Shown: positions 37,201 through 50,000 of the stretch, in pieces
How positions within the stretch are numbered: position 1 is the first letter of the stretch
Layout of the letters: the number at the start of each line of letters is the position of its first letter
Origin: Helochares maculicollis
Lineage: Eukaryota > Arthropoda > Insecta > Coleoptera > Hydrophilidae
Direction of reading: 5' to 3'
Assembly: GCA_033557835.1 (NCBI GenBank)
Contig: JAWQRO010000094.1
Span: 1-59,083, forward strand
Length of the DNA stretch: 59,083 bases
Position numbers and translations under genes: made by a program
Notes under the pieces: model-generated
What the model saw: the letters and a program-made list of their open reading frames with translations, nothing else
What the model was told of the DNA's origin: nothing
Database searches by the model: none

Positions 37201-37278
37201 AATCAACCCAAATATAAAACAGGTACTTACGCCGGTGCCATTATCGCAAACTATGACCTTTCGTCCCTGGCTGTCCAT
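34259..37278 (-). CDS. Arp2: Actin-related protein 2 (Arp2/3 complex), six coding exons plus a microexon
   Basis: Arp2 is one of the two actin-like subunits of the Arp2/3 complex and forms the seed of branched actin filaments. Coding exons: 37231-37278 (MDSQGRKVIVCDNGTG), 37047-37157 (FVKCGYAGSNFP), 35544-35702 (DLMVGDEASALRS), 35348-35476 (ILLTEPPMNPLKNREK), 34990-35178 (GLLSGVVVDSGDGVTHICP) and 34259-34807 (VRMMKERLCY through KLGTRAA). All junctions are in phase 0. The sum is 394 residues, the standard Arp2 length. Nucleotide-binding loops are intact: DNGTGFVKCGYAG (about 12-24), DSGDG (about 158-162) and LSGGSTMYPG (about 303-312). A 21-nt candidate exon at 35888-35908 would add seven residues after Lys53. 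The donor after exon 3 is the less common GTTTGT. UVRAG is divergent upstream. Confidence 0.97.
35888..35908 (-). other. Arp2: Candidate 21-nt cassette microexon of Arp2
   Basis: On the minus strand TGTCTTACAG precedes 21 nt encoding GVASTLP, followed by the strong donor GTAAGT. It lies between exon 2 (ending IEVK) and exon 3 (starting DLMV). Both junctions are phase 0, so inclusion inserts seven residues without breaking the frame. By alignment with actin, the site falls at the edge of the DNase-I-binding loop. Inclusion is not proven by sequence alone. Confidence 0.6.
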
Positions 37279-39527
37279 TTTATAACACTCTATAAAGCTA
37301 CAAATAAAATATTTAAAAATGATTCATTCGACTTGCCATACCACACCTCAAGATGACAGACTAACTGTCACAGTTAAAAAGATAACAATGTTGATAAGGC
37401 AGTTATCTGCAACTGCACCCTTTCTGAATTGGTTTATTCAACCAGTGGCGTCCACTATTAAAATCAAAGCAGTCTGAATAATCTAGATATCATAATTGAA
37501 AGTTCGTGACTACAACACCAATAATTTAAGAGTAATCATAACCAAAATGAAAAACATTTGTAAAATCTTAAATCTATGGATTAACATCAAAAACTTCAAG
37601 ATACAAAATGCAGCATTTCTGGAAAAAAGTAAATAAATGCATGTTTATAGAATAAAAATTCAAAAATTCAAAATGAAATAACTTAGTTTTCAACATTAAG
37701 AACTACGAATTAATTAATCGAAATCTTACATACTATAAAAATCATAGGGTTCAGTTATAAACCGTCAAAGTATCACAATCACAATATCAAAATTTCAAGA
37801 CTACTGGACAAACCACTCCAAAGATCAGCTGAAGAGACCAAACTAGCCACAAAATAAAAATATTGTTGTCCCAATTACTTTACATTTTCAAATAAATAGC
37901 AATGCTAAGCCCACCATTGTTAAACGATTTTATTTTCTCTTTGCATACAATTTATTAAGCGAGGTGAAAGCAACAGCTATATGAATATTTCTCCCAAACA
38001 GGTGGTCTTAAATTAGTAGACAGTATGGAAAATTAGCAATTAAAGAAGGTGAACAGGATTTGATTCATACCTGACAATGCTATGATTTACCCTTTAGCTG
38101 TAATTAATGAAATCGGTGTTTTTAATTCAGGAATATGTCGTATTTAAAGAAAATTTTCCATCATCATCAAAATGTTTTTAATTGGATATAAAATTAGTAA
38201 GAATTAATATAAGGTCCATTTTCAGGTAACAATTTCATTGAGGCTTATTTCATTTCTATTAGATATTCTTCGTCAAAGAAGGAAAAATAAATTATCCATA
38301 AGCACGCAAACACTTTCTCATTCTAGTCATTCTACCAACAAAAATAAGTAATGTAGATTACAAAAGACAGCATTACTTTACCCATTGCCAGTGTAAATTC
38401 ATTATATTATAAGAAAAAGTTCATTAGGGGGCTGTGATAATCACTATTAATGTGACACAAAGTAATATTGATTCTAAAATTTTCGAAAAGAAAGCTGCGA
38501 ATAGTTGCTGGTATATAATATATAAACATATTTATTTGGGTTTGGAAGTTACAATAAATTTAACTCAAATTGCTTTTGAACCCGGTTATCTCTATTTGAG
38601 TAAATTATGCCTGTTAAAACAGCTATGCATTTTTTATTGTCAGTACTAATTGCCACTACATACATTTCAAAAATATTTTGGTATTTCTATTTAAATACTT
38701 AACGAAACAAATGTAAGTCGATTATGGTTTATGAAGTAATTAACAAAATTAGTTCAAAGTTGGAGTTAAAATCATTGCAACATTTGTTTATTTTTGATTT
38801 AATACTCAAAATATGATAGATACCACAGAATATTAAATAATATGTATTTTAAATAGTACGTAATGTCATACTGCAAATCGTGTTTTCAATATGTCTCACT
38901 TATGTACAAATAAATTATCACCATCAGATACAAATTGAGGTTTGACAATAAAATAGCTTCTTGTTTAGTTTTATCAAGTATTCCAGTTCTCGTTGATTCC
39001 ATAATAAGAAATGATTATTTCATTTATTTGAAAGATGCGGTGAGCTTATTGATACTTCCTAGTTGGTGAGTAACTCACCAAGCCTCTCACACACATATAG
39101 CGTCTTTATCATTAACAAAAGTATAAAATATGTGGTAATAATATATACGATATAAGATTGTCGAGTAGGGCCGATAAATTTCAAATTACTGGAACAAGCA
39201 CCAGCTGCGACGCCACTGAAGATTGACATTCAGCATTTTTGTGGCTTGTTGTCAAACATCAACAAAGCAAATTGTGAGAATTCTTCATACCTAAATCAAT
39301 TACAAACTATTTATTTAAAGTACTCCTCCCTTTATCCTTATCACCAAGAAATAAATATTTGCTTTCTACAACATCAGCAAGAAATGTAAATACCAATTAG
39401 TAGCTCCCTCTGTCCGTTCAAGTATTCGCCCATCGAGAATAATTTAGTTTTACTATCTTGCCCAAAATCAATCTATCTTCAGTAACGGATAGTGTAATTG
39501 GCTTATAATGACTTGAAATACCAAGAG
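37279..39527. other. Divergent intergenic region between Arp2 and UVRAG
   Basis: About 2.2 kb separate the Arp2 start (minus) from the UVRAG start (plus), so both promoters should lie here. On the Arp2 side, TTTGTAGCTTTATAG just before the ATG could be a 5'UTR splice acceptor. On the UVRAG side the GC-richer patch at 39170-39240 and 39400-39480 may be leader or promoter. There is no recognisable ORF; the rest is AT-rich. Confidence 0.45.
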
Positions 39528-39611
39528 GTAAGCTATTTTTACCAAAAACTGCCGTCTAATTATAAACAACGATGACATAACCTCCATCTGATGATTGCTG
39601 TTTTTTTGCAG
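39528..39611 (+). other. UVRAG: Probable 84-nt intron in the UVRAG 5'UTR
   Basis: CCAAGAG|GTAAGC at 39527/39528 is a good donor, and a T-rich tract ending TTTTTTTGCAG at 39611 is a good acceptor. The exon after it begins ATGTCATGA, which contains the coding ATG at 39617. Size and sites suit a short insect intron. Confidence 0.5.
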
Positions 39612-39616
39612 ATGTC

Positions 39617-42600
39617 ATGAATTTTCCCACTGTAGACTCGATTATAGGGCGCCAGAGATGCCGGCAGTGGATTCCCTTAATTACTCAACAGGTATTCATT
39701 TGCTTAGATATATTAGCATCGGCTACTAGGTTTAAAAATGCATTCTTAAATCTTTCTTGCAGTTGAGGCTCCGCCACCTATATCAAGTTACTGCTTACAA
39801 CATAATTGCAGGGAGACAAGGCAGTTTCTATTTTACACTTCATTTGACTACGTTAAGTGCACCTTTTTATACTAGTGAGAAAGTAGGCACTCCCAATCCA
39901 AAATGGGGTGAACTGGAGTTTTCACAAAACACACCTCTCTCTGTGTCAGGTAATTTACTAAATGCTATTTTTTGTGAAAATGTATAAATATAGCAGCTAC
40001 CAAATATTTAAAACAAATGTGTATTTTTGCTTTACAATTCATAATCTTAACTATTACTCGAAAAGATTAAGGTCATGGTCTAATCATTGCAAATATTGCA
40101 CATTTTTTAGCCTTCCCCATTGGTTCTTATTAACTTAATTCAAGAGCTCTTCTACCGCTTGTATTATTGAGGGTTCAATCAGTTACTTTTTGGAGTTATT
40201 TCCAAAAACAAGATATCATATTACATGACACACAACCTGTTCGTTTTTATCTGCTCAACAGCCTCAGATTGTCATTTAAACTTGCAATGATTTCACCCAT
40301 TTTTCCACATAGTCGAGTATGTTTTAAATTTTTTCTAAGGTCCAGTCCTGTTTCTCTTAATTTAATTACTCTTACTTTTACTATTATTTTTACCACTGAT
40401 ATTAGTAATATATGGCCACTCAAATTCAAATATCTTCATTATATTTATATTTTATTCATTTTATCTTGCTGCCATTTTATTCTAACCTGTTCATCTTTCA
40501 TTTTATCTAATTTGCTTTTTTCCAAAACCTACTTTAAATATTTTATTTTCGTATTTATTTCTTTCTTCCTTGATATAGTTTAATTAAGAGCATATACTAT
40601 ATTTGTAGCTTTTTGCCATTTTTTACTATTTTTAGATTGATCATTCAATATGATAGCATTCATACACGTCAACAATTTCTACTTGCTTGTCTTTTATTTT
40701 AATTGTTGGGTTGTTGTTTGATCCTTATTACTTATTACCATTCGATTATTTTACCTTCTCTATCTTTAATGTCCATAGTTCTGCAAATTTTTCCTCCTTT
40801 ATAAAAATATCAAATCTATTGTATATTGTATTTTAGTTTTCTAATGTTTTCCAGAACTCCATCCACATCTGTAATGAATATTCTATTCTTCCTTACAATT
40901 CAAATCAAGTTAAGCTTTTACAATTGTCCTGTATTGTACATATGACTTGACTACTTATGTGGAAAACTGTTGGGGAAAAAGATTTTCCCTACATTTTCAT
41001 GTTTTGCTCTATCATATTTACAATAATACAGATGTAATCATTCTTTTGTTTTGCTTTTTATGTTTCACCATCCATCAAGCTCAATTTTTGTGTAGACCCT
41101 AAATCAAAGGTTCCATTGTTTTCACATTCACAAATGGCCATGTTTACATGTTTAGGCTTAACTATTTTTCCAATTCATTGAAATCCATTTCTTAGCCTTT
41201 TTTATTTCTGGTTCTAGTTTTCATGCCTGCAGGCTTTCAGTAATTTTATATTACTCAGCACTTCTTGAATTTCTCCCAAATCTATTGATGTTTCGATTGC
41301 TTGCATTCTATGTTTGTGATTTTAATAAAGGTCCTATGAGATTTCTTCTATCTGCCCATATTTTGAGTACAATCCATCATTTTTTCTTTAGCTCATTTGC
41401 ATTATTCCAGACTATGTTTATTTAGCAATATTTGACTAGCTTATTCTGAAGTGGTCTTAGTTTTGGCATGTTTTAATCTACTGTATAAATTTTAAATGAT
41501 ATTATTCTGAAGTGGAATTCATATCCATCCACTATTATTTGCCAGGAACAAACATGTAGTTCTGTACTTGATTTTAATTATTGAAAGGATTTTAAAACCT
41601 CTTTTGATATGCCATCAAGTGTTTCATAAAATGATGTTTTCCTGAAGAAACCTCTCAACTCAATCCAAGAGTGGTAATGAAGTGAATACTTTAATTCCAG
41701 GCATTGTTATTCGAATATGGCATCATCAAGAAAACCAAGAAAAAGACACCATAATATCCACATGGGGCATTCACTTTTCCGGTTTGGTCTACGTGGGCAA
41801 CAAACTCTCGGAAATACAACCCTCATATTTCAAAGAAAATTCAATCATCCTTCATATGCGAGGTGGCTTTTTCACAAGCCACAAGACCATCCGCACTGAC
41901 CTGGTAAAACCCCTGCCTTTTATTGATCATTTAAACATTCTCAGCACAGAAGACGATACAAAAATTATCAAAAACACAAGTTGCAAAATTGATTCAAATG
42001 AGGTGAAGCAAAGCTACGACTCTTCCAAACTTCAAAAATTACATTCCTTACAAATAACTATTAAAAATAAAACGTGGGATGCAGAATTGCTCAGGGACAA
42101 AATCAAAACAAAATGTGGATTTTACGACAATTGTGAAGAGAGCCCTGTCAGTCCTGTTAATGCGGGCGACCCATCTACCAGTGGCTCTCCACCTGTTCGG
42201 TATGCAACCCAATTATTAACTATGAATTCTTTAAATAAAATGCTGCAAGCGAAGCCAACAAAAGGGCAAAAGAAGGAAATCATCAGGGTTAGCAAAGCAA
42301 TTGAAATAGCCAGGTGGCGTACCAAAGTTCTCACCAAAGAGAAGAACCAGAAAATGCAACAGATTCGGCAGTTGAAACAAAAGTATACACAATTGTATGA
42401 ATTAAACGAAGAGCGCGAGTCTAAAATCATGGAAAATTACAGGACGTTGAGTAAAGACGTTGAGAAACTTCGTGATTGGAGAAAGGAGCAAATACAGCAG
42501 CGAGAAGATTTGTTGCACTTAACCTCGCAGTTATATCATAGGCGACGGCAGCTTATATCACAGCTTTTATACATCTACCCCATTCGACAATTGGAGGCTA

Positions 42601-44048
42601 ACAAATATTTTATAAACGGAGTTTACTTACCGGATTCAGATTTATTAACAGATTGTTCAGATGCAGGCCTTTCGGTCGCTCTCGGCTATGTATCCCACAT
42701 ATTAACTATGTGTGCCTCATTTCTTCAGGTTCCCTTGAGGTACCCTGTCGTACACTGGGGCTCAAGGTCTTACATTATAGATCATATTTCACCAGCCTTG
42801 ACTAGCGAAAAAGATAGAGAATTTCCTTTGTACACCAAGGGAAAAGACAGGATGCAATTTAATTATGCTGTTTACTTACTCAATAAGAACATAGCGCAAT
42901 TGCGACTTCTATGTGGTCTGCAAACGCCTGATTTACGAGCAACGTTACCAAATTTACTATCATTTCTGCAAGGGAAAGAGCAAAGAGATATAGGTCCAGC
43001 CCTTGTAAGTAAATTGGAGGTATTATCACAAAAAATGAAGCAGGAAGAAGCGCAGAAACTGAGAAACAACGAGGGTGCTACTGCTATGCCTGAAGAGAAT
43101 GGAGTGGAAATTTCAAGAGATAAAATTAAAAATTTACCTGGTTATCAAGGTGCTTACAGCTTAAGCTCATCACCAAACATACCGGACCCTATATTAGATG
43201 CTTTGCGTCACCAATGCCAATTAGAGCATACTTATACGCCAGTACATAAACCAGGAAAAAAAGTTAAGCCAAAGGCGGAAGAAGGCGGTCCAGGATTAAG
43301 CGAAATTTTGGCCATTCCAGAAGCTTACTTGAACAGACAGATTAGTTCTAACGCTTTTAAAACATTCATGAGCTCAACCAGCAGCAGAGTTAGTACCTCG
43401 ACAGAAAATACATCAGAAGTTCATGTACAAAGCAGATCCTCTTCCAAGAGCAGTACAAAATCAAATGCAACTGCAATAAGACATACTTTAAAGCCAAGTG
43501 ATAAAATCTGTGATATAAAAGTTGGTAAACATAGCAATCAAATTCCAGATGTACCAGGAGGAGATGTCATTGAAGAAGGTACAGACTTACTAGATCCGAA
43601 ATTAAATTTAAAATCTGGTTCTGAAAAAATCGAGGTTTACACCGAACAACCAACTTTGAGGACTGCTTCAAAAGGAATGGACATTGCTACAAAGCAGAAA
43701 CGAAAGAGTAGGTCTGTTGGGTCTTATACCGAGGAGGAAAAAGACTTGCGAATCACCCTAGAGCTGGGTTCCGATCCTGTGATAAACACTTCCATGGATG
43801 AAGCCGGAAAAGATGACGGAAGTAGACTGAACGCTTTAGGTTTGCCCTGTAGTCTCGAAGACCATCAATCAGAATTTCTGCAGAAATGGCTGGACAGCGG
43901 CCCAGCTTTAGTTTGTTCTGAAGAGAATTTATATCCAGAAGAAATTTTAGGTACAGTAGCCCGTGAGAATGGTGAAAACCCATTAACTGTAAGGACTGAC
44001 GCCCTGTTAAGTACAACATCTTTTAACTTAGTTAAACCAAAGTTCTAA
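39617..44048 (+). CDS. UVRAG: UV radiation resistance-associated protein homologue (UVRAG), three coding exons
   Basis: UVRAG is a subunit of the endosomal/autophagic class III PI3-kinase complex with Beclin-1 and Vps34, and it also links to tethering (HOPS/C-Vps). Coding exons: 39617-39691 (MNFPTVDSIIGRQRCRQW), 39763-39949 (LRLRHLYQVTAYNIIAGRQG) and 41701-44048. The joined frame is 2610 nt, 869 residues, longer than human UVRAG (about 700). Residues about 26-165 form the C2-like domain (YFTLHLTTLSAPFYTSEKVG, PNPKWGELEF, VSGIVIRIW). Residues about 265-375 are a coiled coil (KEKNQKMQQIRQLKQKY). Residues about 375-495 match the conserved BARA-like/Atg14-UVRAG region (LSVALGYVSHILTMCASFLQ, VPLRYPVVHWGSRSYI, REFPLYTKG, YAVYLLNKNIAQLR). 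The C-terminal 350 residues are Ser/Glu-rich and probably disordered. The large third exon is intronless. A two-codon uORF overlaps the start. Confidence 0.95.
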
Positions 44049-44102
44049 ATCATTCTTGTAAATACATGTACAAATAGTAGATTTGTTGGTAGATTGTTAT
44101 TC

Positions 44103-44108
44103 AATAAA
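44103..44108 (+). terminator. Candidate polyadenylation signal of UVRAG
   Basis: AATAAA about 55 nt after the UVRAG stop, giving a very short 3'UTR. Another AATAAA occurs in the AT-rich DNA near 44318. Confidence 0.5.
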
Positions 44109-45559
44109 GAAAAAATGTGATACAACAGTTACTTGCTTTTTAAGTCTAATGTGAACTGTTTTAAATGTTTCGGGCGCCTAGTATGTCATTATTCCTTTGG
44201 GTTAAAAATTATTTAAAAAAAAGAAATCATTGAAGGGCGATGATCATCCTTAGAAATTATCCAAATTGTAAACATAACGCAGGTTGCGGCAACCTAATAT
44301 ATCATATTTCGAAAAGAATAAAGTATATTTGTGATAGTATTTTTTAGAATATAACATTATTTTCAATTTTATGAAGAAATTATATATTATATAAGATATT
44401 CTTTGCCTAAGATGAAAATTCCGTAGTTTTTCCCGTTGGTGTCTTGCCCATTATGGATGATGATGAGGCTATTATAATTGTGTTCGTGTGAAGAAAACAC
44501 CAATGGAGTAAAATTACAGAATTTCTATGTCGACTGCATGTCATGATTATAATTTTATTCCATAAATTTATAACATTTGTTCAATGTAGTGTTAATCGCT
44601 AAATATATTTTTGTTGTGTATTGTTCCTTATTTTTCAAATTAATAAATATATTTATTGGGTTTATCATTAATTTCTTACTTAGCCATGGATCTCTCCCTT
44701 TTGTTACAGACTGAGCATCCTGTGCAAAAGATCGTGTGTAGGAAAAATGATATTTTATTGATTTTAAGCTGTAGTTTCTGATACTTTATATAGTTCGAGC
44801 CTATTTATAGGATCGTCTATATTAATTAAATATTTTATTTTTATATGAAAAATTACTTATAGGTATTAACTAAATCAAAAGGTACAAAATAATATTTATT
44901 ACTGCATCAACTAACAATTTTCTCATGAATTTTTGTAATAAAATAATCACAGTAGCTTAATTTATTTTGCATTTTTGGACTTGCTTACTTGATTCATTTG
45001 GCAGTATGTAACATTTTTTAAATCAATTTCAAAATTGTTTAGCGAGTTCAATACAGACAAAATTAATTATATTGTATACAAATATTTTTAAAAATGTGGA
45101 ATATTTTTACTCAACACTTTGCATGACTGAGCTTTTGCATTTTGATATTTTTACTTAGGCTTGATGAAAGTGCAAAAAAGTAATTTGAAACGATGATTTA
45201 TTACATTCAATTATATTATTAAAAAGGGGTTGTTAAATTTTTGGTATGTTTCTGCCATTGGTATATTGAGTTTGGTTTGTTTACATTTCATTAAAAAAAC
45301 CTAGAATGTTTTCTTGGTAATAATTTGGCAGAATTTCGAAAATGAGTATCGCGAATAAAGTGATTTCACTAAACAAACTATAAATGAATGAAATTTGTAG
45401 CCCAACAATTTCATTTAAACAGCTCTAAAATATTTTCTACGTAGGGGTTCATGTGAAGGGCATCATCAGCTCTTTTGAGACCCAAGTCCTAAATGGCACA
45501 GAAAATGAAGCATTGCATATTTAAATGGTTTCTAAATGAATCAATAAATAATTTTGGCG
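44109..45559. other. Intergenic region downstream of UVRAG
   Basis: The sequence is AT-rich without recognisable genes. Nothing stands out beyond low complexity. Confidence 0.4.
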
Positions 45560-45579
45560 GGTGAAAATCAACAGCAGCG

Positions 45580-45780
45580 CTCACGGAGGATCGTCCACCG
45601 TTCACACACACCGTGTTTTCAGATCCGATCGGCGCATGCGTCTGAGTCCTAGATGTCAGAACATCTTCAGTTCAATGGTGGTCCCGGTGTTGAAAAGTTG
45701 GTTTTTTTGATGTTGTGCAAAAATGGTCGTGTCAGGAAGCAAACGGCTGTACAACAGTAGGATATACTTGTCAACAAATC
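45580..45780 (+). promoter_or_regulatory. Candidate promoter and leader with NRF1-like GCGCATGCG
   Basis: A GC-rich island abruptly interrupts AT-rich DNA and contains CGGCGCATGCGTC (about 45629-45641), matching the NRF1-type core-promoter motif GCGCATGCG. Two short upstream ORFs follow, then ATGACCGAATCC at 45781. The direction is uncertain, but the downstream ATG plus donor favours the plus strand. Confidence 0.4.
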
Positions 45781-45800
45781 ATGACCGAATCCTTTGAAGA
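45781..45800 (+). CDS. Candidate first coding exon of an unidentified gene (partial)
   Basis: ATG ACC GAA TCC TTT GAA GA is followed directly by the strong donor GTAAGTAG, giving MTESFE plus a split codon. It lies just downstream of a GC-rich promoter-like island. If real, the remaining exons lie further along, probably beyond the window, and the DNA to the right end would be a long first intron. The piece is too short to name. Confidence 0.3.
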
Positions 45801-46983
45801 GTAAGTAGCCTCCTGTTTCATTAAAAATTCCCGCAAGTTACACCCCAGACAGCTATGTTGTGATGTCCACCATTTTTAAATTAAAGAGATTTTCACCTCT
45901 GTCGTCGCGAATTTCGACCTCAACTAAATGAATCAAGTCACCCTGGAGGGATTTTGGCCGGGCGAACACCGGACACTTGTGGGTTTCATCCGATTTTGTC
46001 GCTGTCAGTTTTTGCTTGCTGTTACAGAATCATTCATTTCTACAAGACAATCAATGAATTTCATTCATAGTATGCTTGATACTGTTTCAACTTACGTTCT
46101 ATCAACAGTACGTTCACATCGAACCGAGAAAAACAATTTTATTACTTGGTAATGCGACTCGACCACCCGCTCTACATCAAAATAAATAGAAACACTTCTT
46201 TTCTTTATTTGTAGGTTGGGTCGTTTTTTCAATCTATAACCTCATTTTGTTTTGCGCAATTTCCAAATTTTCTAACCAAAAACTGGCTTTCTGGCAAGAT
46301 AAATGGGCATTGGGGCCTTCCAAAAATTACCAAGCCCCAAGGTGTTGAATTTCCCGCATGTGCCATTAGTGTTGATTTTAAAGTCGATATGTAGTTATTT
46401 CCCTCGTATCCATGGCACATTATATTCTTATGCCTAATCTACTAATTAGCCAATTAGAAGCCCTGTAATGCATTAAATTGTCGCATTTAAGTAAATAACC
46501 TCTTGTAGGCCTTAGTAGTTTCTTTGCATTTTTATTAATTAGCTATAAATATAGTTTCAAGTGTATTCCTAGGGATTGTTTGTTTTTTACATTTGAAGCA
46601 AGAAGGTAAGTGTAGTGAGCGTTAATAAATCAGCAACGAGCTGAAAACATATCTTCTAATAATGAAATATTTTAATATCAACATAGAGTAGTAGCTAACA
46701 CCCTCTAGCCAATTACCCCCTTCCTACAGTCCCTCAATTTGACCAATTATAATTTTACATTTAATGCAAAACTTGTCGAAATGGTTATGTCCCTATGGCT
46801 CATAAAAGGAGGATCGCAGAGCATAGGCATTCCCAAGATTCTTAAGATATGTCGTGAGATCGACTTGAATATAAAAATTTAGATATACTGGAGATGAATT
46901 TTATAAGACTAGGCAAGATTCACTTGAAGACAAGTAATTGTGTATATGTATGTATATGTATTTATATATAATTGATTGATTGA

Positions 46984-46985
<2 letters not shown>

Positions 46986-47025
<40 letters not shown>
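46986..47025. repeat. (AT)n microsatellite
   Basis: About 20 uninterrupted AT units, preceded by a short TATG/TGAT-rich run (46937-46985). It is a simple-sequence repeat with no other visible role. Confidence 0.95.
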
Positions 47026-47029
<4 letters not shown>

Positions 47030-50000
47030 AAATGCAGGATGTATTTGGGGATTTAATTTAGATTATCAAGCGATTATTTTGTCGTTTGATTTAGGGTTTT
47101 GTATATAACACTTGCGATTTAATCATTGTTTTGGGAGAAAATCTCAGTTGAGGTTTTGAAAACGGTCAACATTTCGTCCATAGATGCAAGGGGTAAAATC
47201 GTTCTTTGCTTCTTATTATAATTTTTTATTTCATTCAGCTCAACAATCTTTCTGAATAATTCAAATTCAAGAACAAATATATTTGGATTACATTCTACTA
47301 CTGTACTCTACCATATTTTGCAACAGTAGATGAGCACTTTGTTTTAATTTAGATTCAGATTTAGAGGACATGGTCTTCCACATCAACCGAACATCTTAGG
47401 CAAATGAGCATCAATTGACTGAGCTGACCACTTAGTTCTTATAAGATTACCCATTTGAATATATGTAACAAATATTTGGAAAACGTGTTGAAAATCGCCA
47501 AGTAAAACCGGGATTGTGCAAAAAATTAGGTGTTAATTCCAGCCATTTAAAAATAATTCCCTTGCTGCCTTGTGTTAGGATAGAAATTTGCTGAGCATTT
47601 CTCTGAATGTAACGAAACAATTTATGTTTGATAGCCCTACTTTGATAATTGTCCAAGGCTCAACCATTTGTGGGTTGGTAGACTACAGTGACTGTTACCT
47701 AGAAGTAGATCGGCACTCAGGTAAACAAAAGGTTACATTAATTTTCAAAATCAGACCGGTTGTATGTAAGACAGTTTTTATCCTTATGATAAAAACATAC
47801 AAGTTATGATAGAATTATAGCATAACACGCAGCGACGTTGACGTAGAGTGTTAGAAATATTTATTAAGATTATATTTTTAATGTTATATGAAACGCTTGC
47901 AGCGAAACATTCTACCTTCTACTAGAACTTTACATGAATTATTATTTATGGACGTTGTTTATTACAAATAATGTAATAATCACATATTTTATCTTCCGAA
48001 AGCAGTTATCCTTATCTGTAAGAATACCATGACAAACATCCTGTCAAGTTGGATTTTTTTACTTTTGAACAATTTTATGCTAATATTATCTTTCGAAATT
48101 GTCGTCTCATTCATAGTTTAAATTCTTGCGATTTCTGTGACGGCATCAATTACTATTCATTTCAGGAAATGCGCTCATATTTCGGACTCATGTTTCAGGA
48201 ATCTATGAGCGGTTTAAATTCATCCAAAAATTAAATGATTAATTTCTACTCATATAACACCTTAATTTCATTTTATAAGATTTTGTGAAATATCACATTC
48301 CAACTCAGTCCGAACAGAATTTGCTTCAAAGGATTGCATGTGTCTTTTATAAATCATTGCGTTTTGTAGAATTAATTTGTAATTACTTATAAACAAGTCT
48401 GTCCATAAACTGTTTGGAAGAGATTAATTTGCGTTTGATTCGTTTTAAATTTTGAAAATGCCCAGTAAAGAAAAATATGGCTTTCATCAAAGCTATGGAA
48501 AAATAAATCCAGTTACAATTTAAATCTGAAATCTGAAGAAAGAATCTTTGATTTTACGTCTGTATTATCTGTGTACAGGCCAATAGAAACAAAGATTAAA
48601 AGCGTCAAAGAATATATTGAAAATACTGTATCTGGATATATGCACCTAGTGTCACCTTAAATGATCTTCATAAAAGATCAACCTAGTGGAGTACCAGTGA
48701 AAACTCTGTAGTGGCAATTTAATTAGAAACGATGAACTGCCAACTGCAGTTTTCTACCGCAGTTCACTTCAAAGATTTAAAATGAGTTGAACGTCCATAA
48801 AATTCATACATTCACGCACAATAATGTATTCAATCATGAATGAAAAGTATTATAAAGCAGAATGGGAGCGGGAAGTGAATGAAATCTAAATATAGTATCG
48901 ACTTGTTTAGCTAAAGTAAGGCTTCCAATGAATTTTGTTTCGTTCCTTGAGAATTTCAATTCAACACAGCACACTGGTATTGGTATCTACTACCATTTTT
49001 GTTCCTGTATACGCACTGACTACCATAATTTTATATACATACATATATGTCAGGATGTCGCTGATGTGTCGTGTCATTGGTGTGTCGCGTCGCGGCACTA
49101 TGCTATTGAGTGTAATGCTATGGTCTTGGCACGGTTCTTTGTTTACATTGCTTTCTCCCCAATAAAAATTAACTCATTCTGGTTTAGCAGCTACCATCTC
49201 AACAGACCAGTCTATAAAACTGTTAACCAATACTCCCAAACAGGCTCAGGTGTGCGTATATGCAAGTAACTAATACTTGGGTACAACCTTCTTTACACCG
49301 GATGTTCATTTCCGTTCAAGATATGTATAACATTCTGATATTTTTGCGAAAACTTGCTTCTCGCTTTTATATGTGCTTGTTTATTGAACTTGTTGGCAAC
49401 ATACGATGGATCAAGGCATTTTGAGTGTTCCAAATTGTAGATCCTGCTTGGCACTACCATAATTGGAGAACAGCATCATATTCGCTATGTAGCCACAGTT
49501 CTCTGTCTGTAGATAAGATATCGAGAAGTTTAGCGCATAGAAAGATGAGATATCCTATACAGATCATAGCTGGCTATAAAATTTACGCTGCTTTAATGTT
49601 TGATTTAGCTTTTAGTTGGTTCAGATTATTAAAAACAATCGCAATAAATACCAAAGGATTCAGGACAATGGAAAATAATCAAGCGGAGTAAGTTGAGCAC
49701 TGTATACGCACCAAACAGACCACGAGCCATAGAAAGACAAACGCAGGATCAAAACCAAGGTCCAACCATATTTACAGTGAAATATCGTGCTTTTTTAAAA
49801 AATGTATCCAAAGAAATGTATAAAAATTATATACGTAGGAAGCCTTGACTGAACTATATACGTGGATGAAGTGTTTCATCAAGGATGAACAAAATATGGC
49901 GCAACTTGTTCGGTCTATAGTTGATTCGGTCTAAATTTGATTTTCCTTTATTCATTGTACGTTCTCACAATTATTCTGAAGTTAAACAAAATTTAAGGCC

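Noticed and set aside
40167..40583. Plus-strand 138-codon open frame in UVRAG intron 2
   Set aside because: The translation is a Phe/Leu/Ile/Ser-rich run expected from T-rich DNA. It lies between two exons that join correctly without it.
42122..42430. Minus-strand open frame within UVRAG
   Set aside because: Antisense shadow of the large UVRAG exon.
47643..47718. Short open stretch between AG and GTAAAC on the plus strand
   Set aside because: The acceptor has no pyrimidine tract and the translation matches no family I know, so it was not called as an exon.
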